Positions 10,045 through 20,261 of a DNA stretch of 64,000 bases are shown here, piece by piece. Below the pieces are notes generated by a model. It was not told where the DNA came from, did no database searches, and was given only the letters and a program-made list of their open reading frames with translations. This DNA is from Isoetes taiwanensis (lineage: Eukaryota > Streptophyta > Lycopodiopsida > Isoetales > Isoetaceae). The DNA is taken from NCBI GenBank assembly GCA_021234155.1, contig JAJEKV010000002.1, forward strand, positions 11,460,725 through 11,524,724, read 5' to 3'. Within the stretch, counting starts at the first letter, position 1. The number at the start of each line of letters is the position of its first letter. Position numbers and translations under genes: made by a program.

Positions 10045-12891
10045 TCATATCCTTTATTATAAAGTTTTAGTGTATGTCGTGCATAAAACCCTAAAACTTT
10101 CGACGGCCCAGATTTCACTTAAAATTTTGGACGGTCCTTGATTTTGTTAGAGTTGTTCATTTGATTTTCATCTCTGTTCCGTTTTCTGAGTGCTGGGTTT
10201 GAACAAGGCGGCATGGCTATGAGATTTGGCAGCCCAGGGCGAAAAGCCATAGGCGGGAGCAACAAAGCGAGGGGCAGCGACGGATTGAGCCAAGAAATTT
10301 TTGCCGAAATTTCAAAGGAACAACTGGGGTAGCGGTTTTGCACGGAAGCATTTGTATTAGCGGAGCAACGGATTCTAAGCCAAAGGCGGTCGGATTCCCG
10401 AGCCAAGGCAACGATTTTGATGTGGGCGGGCTCTTTGGGCCATGAAATCCGGAGAAATCCGAAATTTCGGCGAGAAGAAGCGGTGGCATGAGCAAAAGCG
10501 GTTGGGTTTTGGGCGAGCGCAGCGGATTTGGAGCATGGGCACCGGTTGCATGGGCACCCAATGATTTACTCATGCTTGGTTTTACGCATATGGAAGTATT
10601 GCGGGCTGAAGCACAAAATATACGACACTTTCGAGCGGGTATAGAGCTCAGCCCGGCTTTGCATCAGGCGGCGCTTTAAAGGCTGTGGCTAATGTCCTAT
10701 TTCTCATTCTCAACTTAATTCATTTGAAGGTACATCTACTTGCTCTTGGAAACATCTTTCGGCATTTTTGTAAAGTCTACCGAATTGAAAGTAAAGTGGG
10801 GATGCGCTTTTATGTCTAGTATGTAAATGATGTGTTTTGTGATGAGAGCTTGGTGGAAGTTAGTGTTGTTCATTTCAAGTATTATTTTTCTTTGGTGACT
10901 AACATTTAGCATCGGCCAGGGAGGATTTTGTGGTGTGGATCTTGGTGTGGAAGCGATTGCTCTATCATCCAACACACTCGATGCTTACAAATCGATTTGT
11001 GCTTGAAAACACGTGGGAAATGGTTTAGTGTTTTTTGAAGCTTAAATAGCTACTATCCTACTCTTGGATGTAATTATGCATTACAAGTATGTAGATTTTA
11101 ACTTAGAGTTTATTTAAATGATGGATGTGGGATGTTGAGATCTGATATTAACTTTATGGCGAAAAAAATTGGGTATGATTATTTCAAACAAAAGCAGGAC
11201 ATCATATGTGGGAAAACATGTAAAGTGGGTGGATTTTCCAGCTTGACGTTTACCTCAGGTGAACCTTACTAGATTGATGTTTGCACTATTCAAGTAGCTA
11301 GCATAGTAGGTGGAAACATAGGACCAATCGGTGCATGTGGCTTAGCAGGAGAGAGGCAGTGTCTTACAATTTTGAAGGGGGATTTTGATTCGATACATGC
11401 TTTAAGGCCTTCTACGGTTTTGGTTCTGGTGGATACTACAATATGAAATGCCTTCCATCTAACTGATTGAATTTAAAACACGACAAATTTTGCAGAAGAA
11501 TCTAGCTATGATTCTTGATGTGCCTTTATTTGGTTTATTTGCATTGTGAGTGATGCATTTCTTTTCGTCATAGTACTAAGAGGGTGGCTTTTGATTTCAG
11601 ATGTGAATATAATATTATGCAACTTTGACATGCTTTTTCAAACAAGGAGTTGAGAATCATTTGCCAAAAGGTAATGTTTTCTGACCCCTCAAGTTGTCAT
11701 ATTGCTTTTAATATTGTCATATTGCTTTTGGGGTTTGTACTTTTCAGTTAAATTGCTCTTAAGAAGTTCCACTGGAGCAGAAAATATGTTTTTGGATGCC
11801 ATTGTTGAAGAAAAACCCCATCGAGAAAGCCAAGAATGCCAAGATGAGAACTAAAACCAAAAGCCAATTTTATTTTCCTTTACATCTAATCCACAGCAGA
11901 GATGTGCTACTGCAATAGGTCTCTTCAAGTGATGAACTAAATGTGCTTTTCTGACTTACAAGTTATTCATTTACAGAGAAGGAAATAGTCAATATGGTAG
12001 GAAAGGGGTGTTGTGCATAATCGCTCAGAGGGATGATATTTATTTTTGAATTTGCTGTAAAAGTTTGAAATGCTGCTCTATAGTAGTGCAAATCACATGA
12101 AAACATTCCTTGATAGAGAATTTGGATGGATTGAACTCATTATATATAATGACTCTATTGTGATAGAGTTTTTAAAGGGGCTGATTCATATGGATTCAAA
12201 GCTGTGATAGGTGAAAATGATTGTTTGCAATTCATATCTTTTTGAACAGTTAGGTGCTTTAAGTTGGGCACACAATGGCACAATGAGTGATTAGGTCTTT
12301 AGTACAACATTCAAAGCCTTTCTTACTCGATAAAAAGTAACCAATCTATTGTAGATGACCCAAAATTACAAATATGCAACTTTGTTGAAAGACCACATAG
12401 CTGCCCCAACATCTTCTTATTGAGTTCTTGGTTTTAAAGTTAAATATAAAAGAGGATCAAGATGCAATCACAACAATGACTAATACAAAAGAAACATGCA
12501 TTTTTTATGTCTAATAATATGTATTGTAAATCTACAATAAACAATCTTGGATAGAATACAAAGATTCCCCTTTCTTTTTTTTTGAATCAACGTGCATCAA
12601 GTGATAGTGCGCCAACATAGACATAAATGTATTAGACGTGTGAATATAAATCAAAGTAGAGCAATGGAATCTTTTCTTTGACTCGCTAACACTTCTTCTG
12701 AAATAAATATGCAATCCCTTGAGGAGGAAGGATGGACAGATAATTTTGCATTACATTCTTAATTCTAATTCTATAGATGAAATGCTTGACAATTAATAGA
12801 TGAAGTCCGTATAATTGAAGGTGTCAGACTACAAGAATTCTCAACTTATGCTCATCCAACTTAGGCCCAGCAACGCTGGGCATTTTTCTAG
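10045..12891 (+). mobile_element. Probable non-autonomous Helitron (2.85 kb)
   Basis: The 3' end is clear: the hairpin GCCCAGC-AAC-GCTGGGC at 12865-12881, six bases, then CTAG (12888-12891) followed by T. The same end closes the large Helitron at 40181. The proposed 5' end is TCATATCCTTTATTATAAAG at 10045 preceded by A, similar in design to the start at 20260. Insertion would then be between A and T, the canonical Helitron target. The 5' end is less certain than the 3' end. No Rep/helicase is visible. The GC-richer part at 10200-10680 looks like captured DNA of unknown origin, and the rest is AT-rich without genes. Confidence 0.6.
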
Positions 12892-12892
12892 T
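12865..12892 (+). repeat. Helitron 3' terminus (hairpin + CTAG|T)
   Basis: A perfect 7-bp stem with a 3-base loop, then ATTTTT, CTAG and the flanking T. It is identical in stem and loop to 36049-36065 and 40154-40170. Confidence 0.85.
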
Positions 12893-13018
12893 ATAAATAT
12901 ATTTCTTTTGCATTTTAAATGTTTTGTTGATGTATTTTACCTCCACAACTATATCAGCAAACACGCATAATGCAAACCAAATAAAGCTAACCGTAAGGCT
13001 ATGATCTACTTGTGTATG

Positions 13019-14097
13019 CAGCTAGAGGTCCAAGAACAGCTGAACAAGAGTGGCAAGTCTGTAGAGATGAACAAACTTCGGCCAGACAGCACCCAGCAAG
13101 GAACCTGTACAAAGAATTCGATCCCATGACTCCCGAAGAGGAGATGACGCAGACGAGATCGGGCCTTCAGGAAATAAAGGCCTTTTTGGCAGCACAAGCA
13201 GGAGTTGGCCCAGATGACAACGTCCAGTTGCCGCAAGCACCACCTCGAAAGGCGAGAAAGGATAAGAAGAAGAGCAAGAGAAGGAGGTCCCCAAGCACGG
13301 ACTCCTCCAACACAAGCTCGGATTCGGACTCCGACTCCGAGGAAGAGGTAGAAGAGGTGCGGGACCATAGGGATGGCAGACCCAAAGACACAAAGACTTC
13401 AGACTATTAGAAGAAGGTTGACTCAGTGTTCAGCAATGTATGGAAAGCAGTTGGAACAATTCTCGGGATATAACAGGTCCGGGATGGAAGCAGAGGCATG
13501 GCTAGATGAGATGAGAGAGTATGGCAATGCCTATAGCATGAAAGACAAGGACAAAGGCAGAGTAGCTACAACCAACCTCAAGGGAGCAGCTCGCATTTGG
13601 TGGAAGGGATACGCCAAAGCACATGGACTGAGCAGGGATAGCTGCAGTTTTCGGAAGTTCTCGAAGGCATTCAAGCGCCACTATGTGCCAAGGGAGCACA
13701 AATGTCACATGATGCAGCAATTCTATCGACTACAGCAGGGCAACAAGTCAGTGCAGAAATACACGGAAGAGTTCATGAAACTGAGGCTTTATGTGCCGAA
13801 GCTGAGCGAACGCCATGCAGTGGAAGGGTACATCGAGGGATTAAATGATGAGATAAGGAAGCTGGTAAGAGCAATCAACCCTCGAACAATATCATATGCG
13901 GAGTCGAAGGCAGTCAGCCTGCAAGGATCCGGCCCTCGAACGATGGGCGTAAAACAGCGGTACTATCGGGATAAAGGGCAAAGCGCCGGGGCGTTATAGC
14001 CCCGAAGCGGCTAGCCGGGACCGGCTAAAGCTCTATACAGTGGCAATTATGGGAAGCAGCAGGAGAAGAAACATGTTTCCTTCAAGGATAAGCATGG
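13019..14097 (+). pseudogene. gag: Ty3/gypsy gag, 5' part (copy 2)
   Basis: The frame opens right after a splice-acceptor-like TGTATGCAG and reads ARGPRTAEQEWQVCRDEQ, then a Ser/Asp-rich linker. A frameshift near 13380 leads into the retrotransposon gag core: AEAWLDEMREY, ARIWWKGYAKAHG, FRKFSKAFKRHYVP, QQFYRLQQGNKSVQKYTEEF. These are the hallmark W and F/Y positions of the Ty3-type gag domain. The frame ends at 13999 by frameshift, and gag-like sequence continues to KHVSFKDKHG at about 14097, where foreign DNA begins. Gag forms the virus-like particle that packages element RNA. Its zinc knuckle lies beyond the insert. Confidence 0.8.
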
Positions 14098-14973
14098 TGT
14101 TTTTTAGTGGCCCCGGCGGGCCAGTTGGCCACACATTCACATATTTCGTAAAATAGTTGGCCACGTCAGAGTAGGATGCATTCTCACCATGACAAAGGGT
14201 GGTGGCCAGTTCAAAGCACCATTTCATTGAATTCGCTTCATAAGTGGCCAATTTGATGTTTGCCAAATCTTCAAACCCCTATGGCGTGGCCATTCGAAAA
14301 TGTTATGTGCACTAGCAACTTGTTGTGGTGGCCATTTAAACCATGGAATAATTTTATATTTCAAGGGCTATGGCCAAGCTCTATATTGGCCAAGTGTAGG
14401 AACATAATTTTGCCACCTGTAGGGGGTTGAAGTCTTTTTAGTTTAGTGCTAAAATTCTAAAAGCATTTCTAAGAATTTTTTTTTTTTTTTTTTTTTTTTT
14501 TTGCCCCTTTTTTTTTACTTGATTTGCAATTTACATCCCAAATTTGTTCTTCATCATCCAACTCGAATATGCACTTCATTGCCCCAACTCGAATCAAGGT
14601 TAGTTTCCATTTACCAAGTACTTGCAATATGGCTTTGGGTGAGATCAATCCTATCAAATCCATTTGCGCTTTTGCCTAATTCAACATGTTTAAAACATTC
14701 AAATGATCTTATAGTAATCTTAGTTAGAGAAGTTTAGCATGTATTTGTTTGTGACAACTGCATAGAGCATCATAGAAACTAGATATTTTCTTAGTGACGT
14801 GGCTATCATATTTACATTTTAGATGTATGGATATGGCCAATTCAAATTCTTGGAAAAAAATTAGTTTCATGGTTTTGCCATTTAAGTTACAACCTCTTGC
14901 TGTAACGATTCGGAAAAGGGCCAGGCCAAACTACGCTTAGCAAATTATCTAAGGTAAGTAGTGGCCAATATTT
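14098..14973. mobile_element. Insertion splitting gag, rich in TGGCC motifs
   Basis: About 0.88 kb of non-coding DNA separates the gag core from its zinc knuckle. TGGCC(A/C) occurs about ten times, clustered in the first 300 bp (14108-14395) and again near the end (14833, 14960). Repeated short motifs near both ends are typical of subterminal repeats of hAT or CACTA elements. A run of about 26 T lies at 14477-14502. I see no convincing terminal inverted repeat or target duplication, so the family is open. The boundaries come from where gag reading stops and restarts. Confidence 0.5.
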
Positions 14974-15343
14974 TATGCCCCGTCAAATATGTAAGGAGGT
15001 TAAAAAATACCCTGAGGATAAGCAGGAAGGGTCAAACTACTCGAAAGCAGTGCAGTCCTTTTTACAAGCAATGCCTAAGGAGAAGAGGCAGGAGTGCATT
15101 GAGAAACAGCTCTGCTTCAGGTGCTTCCAACCAGGCCACAGAACAGCAAACTGCCCTTTCGTCATGAGTGCGGCATTAGCAGAGTTGGGCGGATGGGACA
15201 CTCCCTCTGACGATGACGGCGGAGAAGCACGCGACTTCATTCAGGGTGAGTGTCACATTTTTGCTGCCATAGATTCAGACCAAGCAGAAAATCAGTATCA
15301 GGTAATCTCCACAGTAGGGAAGGCCAAGCCAAGTCTTTCATAG
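14974..15343 (+). pseudogene. gag: Gag 3' part with CCHC zinc knuckle
   Basis: The frame resumes as PRQICKEVKKYPEDKQEGSN and contains CFRCFQPGHRTANCP, a C-x2-C-x4-H-x4-C nucleocapsid zinc knuckle. An acidic linker follows. It ends at 15343, where a one-base shift leads into the protease frame. The knuckle binds element RNA. The split from the gag core is due to the insert at 14098-14973. Confidence 0.8.
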
Positions 15344-16698
15344 TCCTGATAGACTCGGGAAGCACCCACAACTTTGCGTCTCCAAGAATGGTTGAGATGT
15401 TGAAGCTCAAGCTGTTGAAGTCAAAGCTGAGACCCGTGGTGTTAGCAAGTGGGGCAGTGAGACACACGGCAGGGGAGAGGATAAACTTCGACATCGATTT
15501 GCCAGGGATCAACATCCAAATGAGGGCAGAAGTGATGAGCATCGGGAAGTATGATTTGATCATAGGAATAGAGTATCTTGGACCAGCAGGAACCATCATT
15601 GATTGTGGGAAGCGGAAGGTGACCCTCACGGCGCCCAACGGCAAAATCATAGAAATTGCAGGTAAAGAAGTTGTTCCTATCATGCAGTGTATGTCTAGTA
15701 AGCGGCTGCTCAAGTGCATAAAGAGCGAGCAGGTAGCATATATCTTCAAGCTTCAGATCGAAGAGCCCGAGTCAGAAGAAAACAAGGAAGATAAGGTGCT
15801 CAGCAAATTGCCAAAGCAGATAGCTAAGTTGGTGAAGGAGTTCCATGATCTCTTCCCAGACGAGATCAAGCAGATCCCTCCTTACAGGGGAGTCGAGTGT
15901 GAGATAGCACTCGAACCAGGTACGAAGCCGACGAGCAAGGCTCCGTACAGGATGACGACGCAAGGGCTGACCGAGTTGAAGAAGCAATTGCAAGATTTGC
16001 TTGACCTAGGGTTCATTAGATCTAGCGTCTCACCATTTGGGGCACCCACTCTTTTTGTGAAGAAGAAGGATGGCAACTTAAGGATGTGCATAGATTACAG
16101 GCAGCTGAACAAGCACACCATCAAGAATAAGTATGCACTCTCCAGATCAGACGACTTGATGGATCAGCTCCAAGGGGCAAAGGTTTTCTCCAAGATAGAC
16201 CTGAGGTCGGGGTACCATCAGATCAGGATTAAGGAAGAAGACATCCACAAAACAGCATTCAGGACCAGGTATGGGCATTACGAGTTCACCGTAATGCCGT
16301 TTGGTTTGTCAAACGCCCCAGCAACGTTCATGAGGCTTATGAACGACATCTTCAGGGAGTTTTTGGATACTTTTGTGATAGTATTCTTTGATGATATTCT
16401 GGTGTATAGCAGATCCCTGGAAGAACACGTACAACACCTAAGGAAAGTGCTCGAGAAGCTAAGGAAGCACCAGTTGTACGCTAAATTGTCGAAGTTCCAC
16501 TTCGCAACGAAGAGGGTGGAATACCTGGGTCATGTGATCTCATCAGAGGGGATTTCGACGGATCCTGCCAAGATTGAAGCAGTCATACAGTGGCCGGCGC
16601 CGAAGAACATCCACGAGGTCAGAAGCTTTCTTGGCCTAAAGGGTACTCACGGGAAGTTAAGTGAAGAACTTTGCAAAAATAGCGGCCCAGCTACTTGA
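15316..16698 (+). pseudogene. pol: Ty3/gypsy protease and reverse transcriptase (copy 2)
   Basis: The protease active site [11 protein letters not shown] lies at about 15340-15375, and the flap-like part follows. The RT begins around 15790 and carries [19 protein letters not shown], the [15 protein letters not shown] palm motif, [14 protein letters not shown] and the catalytic FFDDILVYS. It then has [11 protein letters not shown] in the thumb/connection and VRSFLGL before frame loss at about 16650. This is the best-preserved coding segment of the window, an open frame of over 450 codons. The chromodomain at the end of the same element places it in the chromoviruses. Domain order is gag-PR-RT-RH-INT as in Ty3/gypsy. 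Confidence 0.9.
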
Positions 16699-17320
16699 TT
16701 TGGCAGGGCGGAAAAAGTAAAGGATTGGGCAGATCACTGGCAGAAGAAAGCCCAAATAGGATTCGAGATGTTGAAGGAAGCTTTGACAACCAGCCCCCGT
16801 CTTGACCACCCGGACCGAGGAGAAGGACAAGCTTGTGGCGGCCGGATGCAAATAAGATTGCCAGGTGCAGTCTTTGATGCGAGGAAAAGCGAGTAGTGGC
16901 TTATGACTCGGAAGATGAGCGATGCAGCGGTCATGACGGGGAGTTGCTTGCGGTTTATTGAGCACTAAGAATTTGGAGGCACTACCTGCTGGGGAGGAAA
17001 TTCCACTTGGACACGGATCATCAGAGCCTCCAATACGTGTTCACGCAACCACATCTCAACCTGAGGCAGCGAAGGTGGATGGAGTTCCTCGAAGAATATG
17101 ACTTTGATATAGTTTATAAGCCGGGAAAGCTCAATGTGGTAGCAGATGCGCTTTCAAGGCATTCTCTGACAACAAGAGTCCACTGCAATGCAATCTCGGC
17201 TCACCGGCTGACGAAAGAAGATCGAAGCGGGAAAGCTCAATGTGGTAGCAGATGCGCTTTCAAGGCATTCTCTGACAACAAGAGTCCACTGCAATGCAAT
17301 CTCGACGCTCACCAGCGACA
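16699..17320 (+). pseudogene. pol: RNase H region of gypsy copy 2, frameshifted
   Basis: Reading has to change frame several times. Recognisable pieces are REKDKLVAA, VAYDSRKM, GELLAVV-like sequence, then in one clean frame [20 protein letters not shown] and [19 protein letters not shown], ending [11 protein letters not shown]. The clustered indels resemble those of copy 1 and often involve CTG/CAG. RNase H removes the RNA strand during reverse transcription. A local tandem duplication follows at its C-terminal end. Confidence 0.75.
17121..17315 (+). repeat. Short tandem duplication inside pol
   Basis: The segment encoding [15 protein letters not shown] plus following bases (about 17121-17211) is repeated at about 17228-17315 with few differences. 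Copy 1 has the segment only once. It disrupts the junction between RNase H and integrase. Confidence 0.8.
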
Positions 17321-18765
17321 GATGCAGACTTCAAGGAAGTGTGGACGAGCTTGTGCAAGGAGGCAAGAACAGATAAGGAGAGGGAGACCTTCAAGAATTT
17401 TAAGAAGGAAGGTAACCTTTTGTACCATAAGAACAAGTTGTGTGTGCCTGAATCATCAGGGGTGAGAAAGTTGATTCTCCACGACACCCACAACAGTCCA
17501 ATAGCTGGCCACGCAGGATTTATGAAGACATATTTCAAAGTGCGCAGCAGCTATTATTGGCCAGGGATGAAGAAGCAGATAGCTCGCTACATCAAAGAAT
17601 GTCAGCTGTGTCAGCAGACGAAGGCAAAGCAGCTTCGAATTCCAGGAACGCTAAGTGGGAAGTCATCAGCATGGACTTCATAACAGGGCTCTCGAGAACA
17701 ACAAGAGGAAAGGATGCCCTGATGGTTGTGGTCGACAAGTTGTCGAAGATGGCACACTTTGTGCCTTGCAGGACCACCGACACAGCCTTGGATACAACGA
17801 ATCTCTTCACCAAGGAAATCTTCAAGCTCCATGGCATGCCGAGAGAGATCATCTCCGACAGAGACCCGAAGTTCATGAGTCCCTTTTGGCAGGATCTTTT
17901 TGCGACAATCCAGACGAAGCTGTCCATGAGTACGGCCTATCATCCTCAGACGGATGGGAAAACAGAACGGACCAACAGAATTTTGGAAGATATGCTACGA
18001 AACTATGTCTGGAACAAGCAGAGTAAGTGGGAAGATTATATTCACTTGGTTGAGTTCGCTTATAATAGCACCAAGCAGGAATCATCCCAGATATCGCCGT
18101 TCATGATCAACTATGGCTACCAATGTCTAACTCCAGACACTTGACACAATCATGTGTCAAAAGTAGAGATCTCGCATCAAATGTTGGCCGACATGCCGCA
18201 CCTAGTAGAAGAGGTCCGAGGATATCTTCTTGCAGCAAGGAGTCGACAAAAGAGTGTCGCTGACAAGCACCGGACAGTCAGAGAGTTCCAGGTTGGCGAC
18301 AACGTCTGGCTCAAGATCAAAGTGAAGCAGGCGAAGCTCCGCATCGGAAATTGTAAGAAGCTTGCTCCAAGGCGGGCTGACCCTTTCAGAATAGTCAAGA
18401 GAGTAGGTAACCAATCCTACAAGTTAGAGCTGCCAGCACACCTGAAAATTCATAAAGCCTTCCACGTGAGTTTGCTGAAGAAGCATACTCCAAATCCAGA
18501 AGAAGTCTTGGACACGCCAACGTTGTTGGAAATGACAGAAGAGCAGCTGGAGATAGTTCCAGAATTGATTCTTGATAAAGCCTTCAAGAAAACAAGGAGA
18601 TCAGAGTTCCTCCAATATTTGGTCAAGTGGAAACACTTGCCGGTGGAAGACGCGACATGGGTACTTAAGAAGGACCTAATAAAGCAGTACCCACAGTTTA
18701 TGGAGCAATGGGATGGCAAGATCATCTTCGAAGAAATCGGCTCAGGCATGTCGATTTGTATTTAG
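17321..18765 (+). pseudogene. pol: Integrase with C-terminal chromodomain (gypsy copy 2)
   Basis: The zinc-binding HHCC domain is seen as HDTHNSPIAGHAG and CQLCQQTKAKQ. The catalytic core has MDFITGL (first Asp), ISDRDPKFMS (second Asp) and TDGKTERTNRI (Glu), so the DDE triad is present. One stop occurs at DT*HNH near 18144. A C-terminal frame (18154-18765) carries the GPY-type region and a chromodomain, EFLQYLVKWKHLPVEDATWV, ending at 18765. Chromodomains of this kind are known to guide chromovirus integration to modified H3 chromatin. A frameshift near 17650 separates the zinc finger from the core. Apart from that frameshift and the stop at 18144, the domain is nearly complete. Confidence 0.9.
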
Positions 18766-18868
18766 ATTAACTTCATGTGTAGTTAAGATTAATCTACGCA
18801 TGCAGCGTATGCTAGGTATGGGTTGCATGCGTATTTACCGATGATGGGACCACTACGGTGATCCCTAG

Positions 18869-19770
18869 GACGTGGTGTAATGTCATTGTAGGCATGACCG
18901 CGGTTTTGCTTGGATGAGTTGGAAGGTAGAGTAAAAAGTCTACTTCCGTCCCACGGAAGTAGATGATCTCGAGAGATAAGAGGCCATTCAGGAATGCATT
19001 GATAGGAAAGCACCTCTAGTCAATGCCTACGGGAAGGACGCCACCCTTCACGCCCAAGGCAACTAAAGGTGTAGGCATGCGTGTCATCCTAGGCATTATA
19101 GGGCACTGTCTCCACGGCCACGATGGAAGAAGCAACCTCTTCCTACGCCGGGAGATTAGTTATGCATTCATTTAGTTAATTAGATGGGTGGTTACCTTAT
19201 AACCATAATTCTATTAATAATTAAAATGGTACTAACGTAGTGTCGACCTGCAGGCTAATAGAGCGCTCCGGAGGGCAAGGAGGTCGAGCTACGAAGACTT
19301 GCAACACAAATTTTGTTGGAATGTGTTGCAAGGAATGAAGAGTACCTCGAAGGATAATTGTATATGAAATTGTTAAAATTTAATAAACTTAATCCCAAGC
19401 CCGCAACACTCCTGTGAGAAAAGGGGATGCATGTGGGAAAGGTCGGAGACCATACAACAGTGCCCATCATGTGCGTGTGCTCTTCCAGCTAGACTATGCC
19501 TCAGTTTATCACCACTCTTCTCCTTTCTTGTGGGTTCCTCTACCCCCTGCGCACTTGCCCTTGGCTGCCACTGTGCATGCTCGGACGCAGGCTCGTTGGA
19601 GGCGAGCTGATGTGCTCACCTTGGAGGATCGTATTGGGGTAGTCAGCTAGCTTCGTGGGAGTTCTTTCGAGCTCGCTTTCGCCTGAGGGGCAGTGACCGA
19701 GCTATCTGGGAACACATGGCGGGGAGTATTCCGCTGCACATACCTATAGTCCCTCAGGATGATGTGGTGG
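18869..19770. repeat. 0.9-kb tandem duplication, unit 1 (empty Helitron site)
   Basis: This unit consists of about 511 bp of gypsy 3' untranslated sequence (from GACGTGGTGTAATG) plus the first about 378 bp of a LINE. The next copy starts directly at 19771. The junction GATGTGGTGG|GACGTGGTG shows GTGGTG microhomology. At 19357|19358 the sequence reads GGATAA|TTGTATATG, the uninterrupted target that is split by the large Helitron in unit 2. Confidence 0.9.
19380..19770 (+). mobile_element. LINE fragment (duplicated 5' piece)
   Basis: The target duplication TTAATAAACTTAA (19380-19392) is followed by LINE sequence starting TCCCAAGCCCGCAAC. It corresponds to the first part of the LINE at 40217 and is cut off at the duplication breakpoint. 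It carries no complete domain. Confidence 0.75.
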
Positions 19771-20259
19771 GACGTGGTGTAATGTCATTGTAGGCATGAC
19801 CGCGGTTTTGCTTGGATGAGTTGAAAGGTAGAGTAAAAAGTCTACTTCCGTCCCACGGAAGTAGATGATCTCGAGAGATAAGAGGCCATTCAGGAATGCA
19901 TTGATAGGAAAGCACCTCTAGTCAATGCCTACGGGAAGGACGCCACCCTTCACGCCCAAGGCAACTAAAGGTGTAGGCATGAGTGTCATCCTAGGCATTA
20001 TAGGGCACTGTCTCCACGGCCACGATGGAAGAAGCAATCTCTTCCTACGCCGGGAGATTAGTCATGCATTCATTTAGTTAATTAGATGGGTGGTTACTTT
20101 ATAACCATAATTCTATTAATAATTAAAATGGTACTAATGTAGTGTCGACCTGCAGGCTAATAGAGCGCTCCGGAGGGCAAGGAGGTCGAGCTACGAAGAC
20201 TTGCAACACAAATTTTGTTGGAATGTGTTGCAAGGAATGAAGAGTACCTCGAAGGATAA
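19771..20259. repeat. Tandem duplication, unit 2, left part
   Basis: Near-identical to 18869-19357. It ends with GGATAA at 20259, where the Helitron begins. The rest of unit 2 resumes at 40182 on the far side of the Helitron. Confidence 0.9.
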
Positions 20260-20261
20260 TC

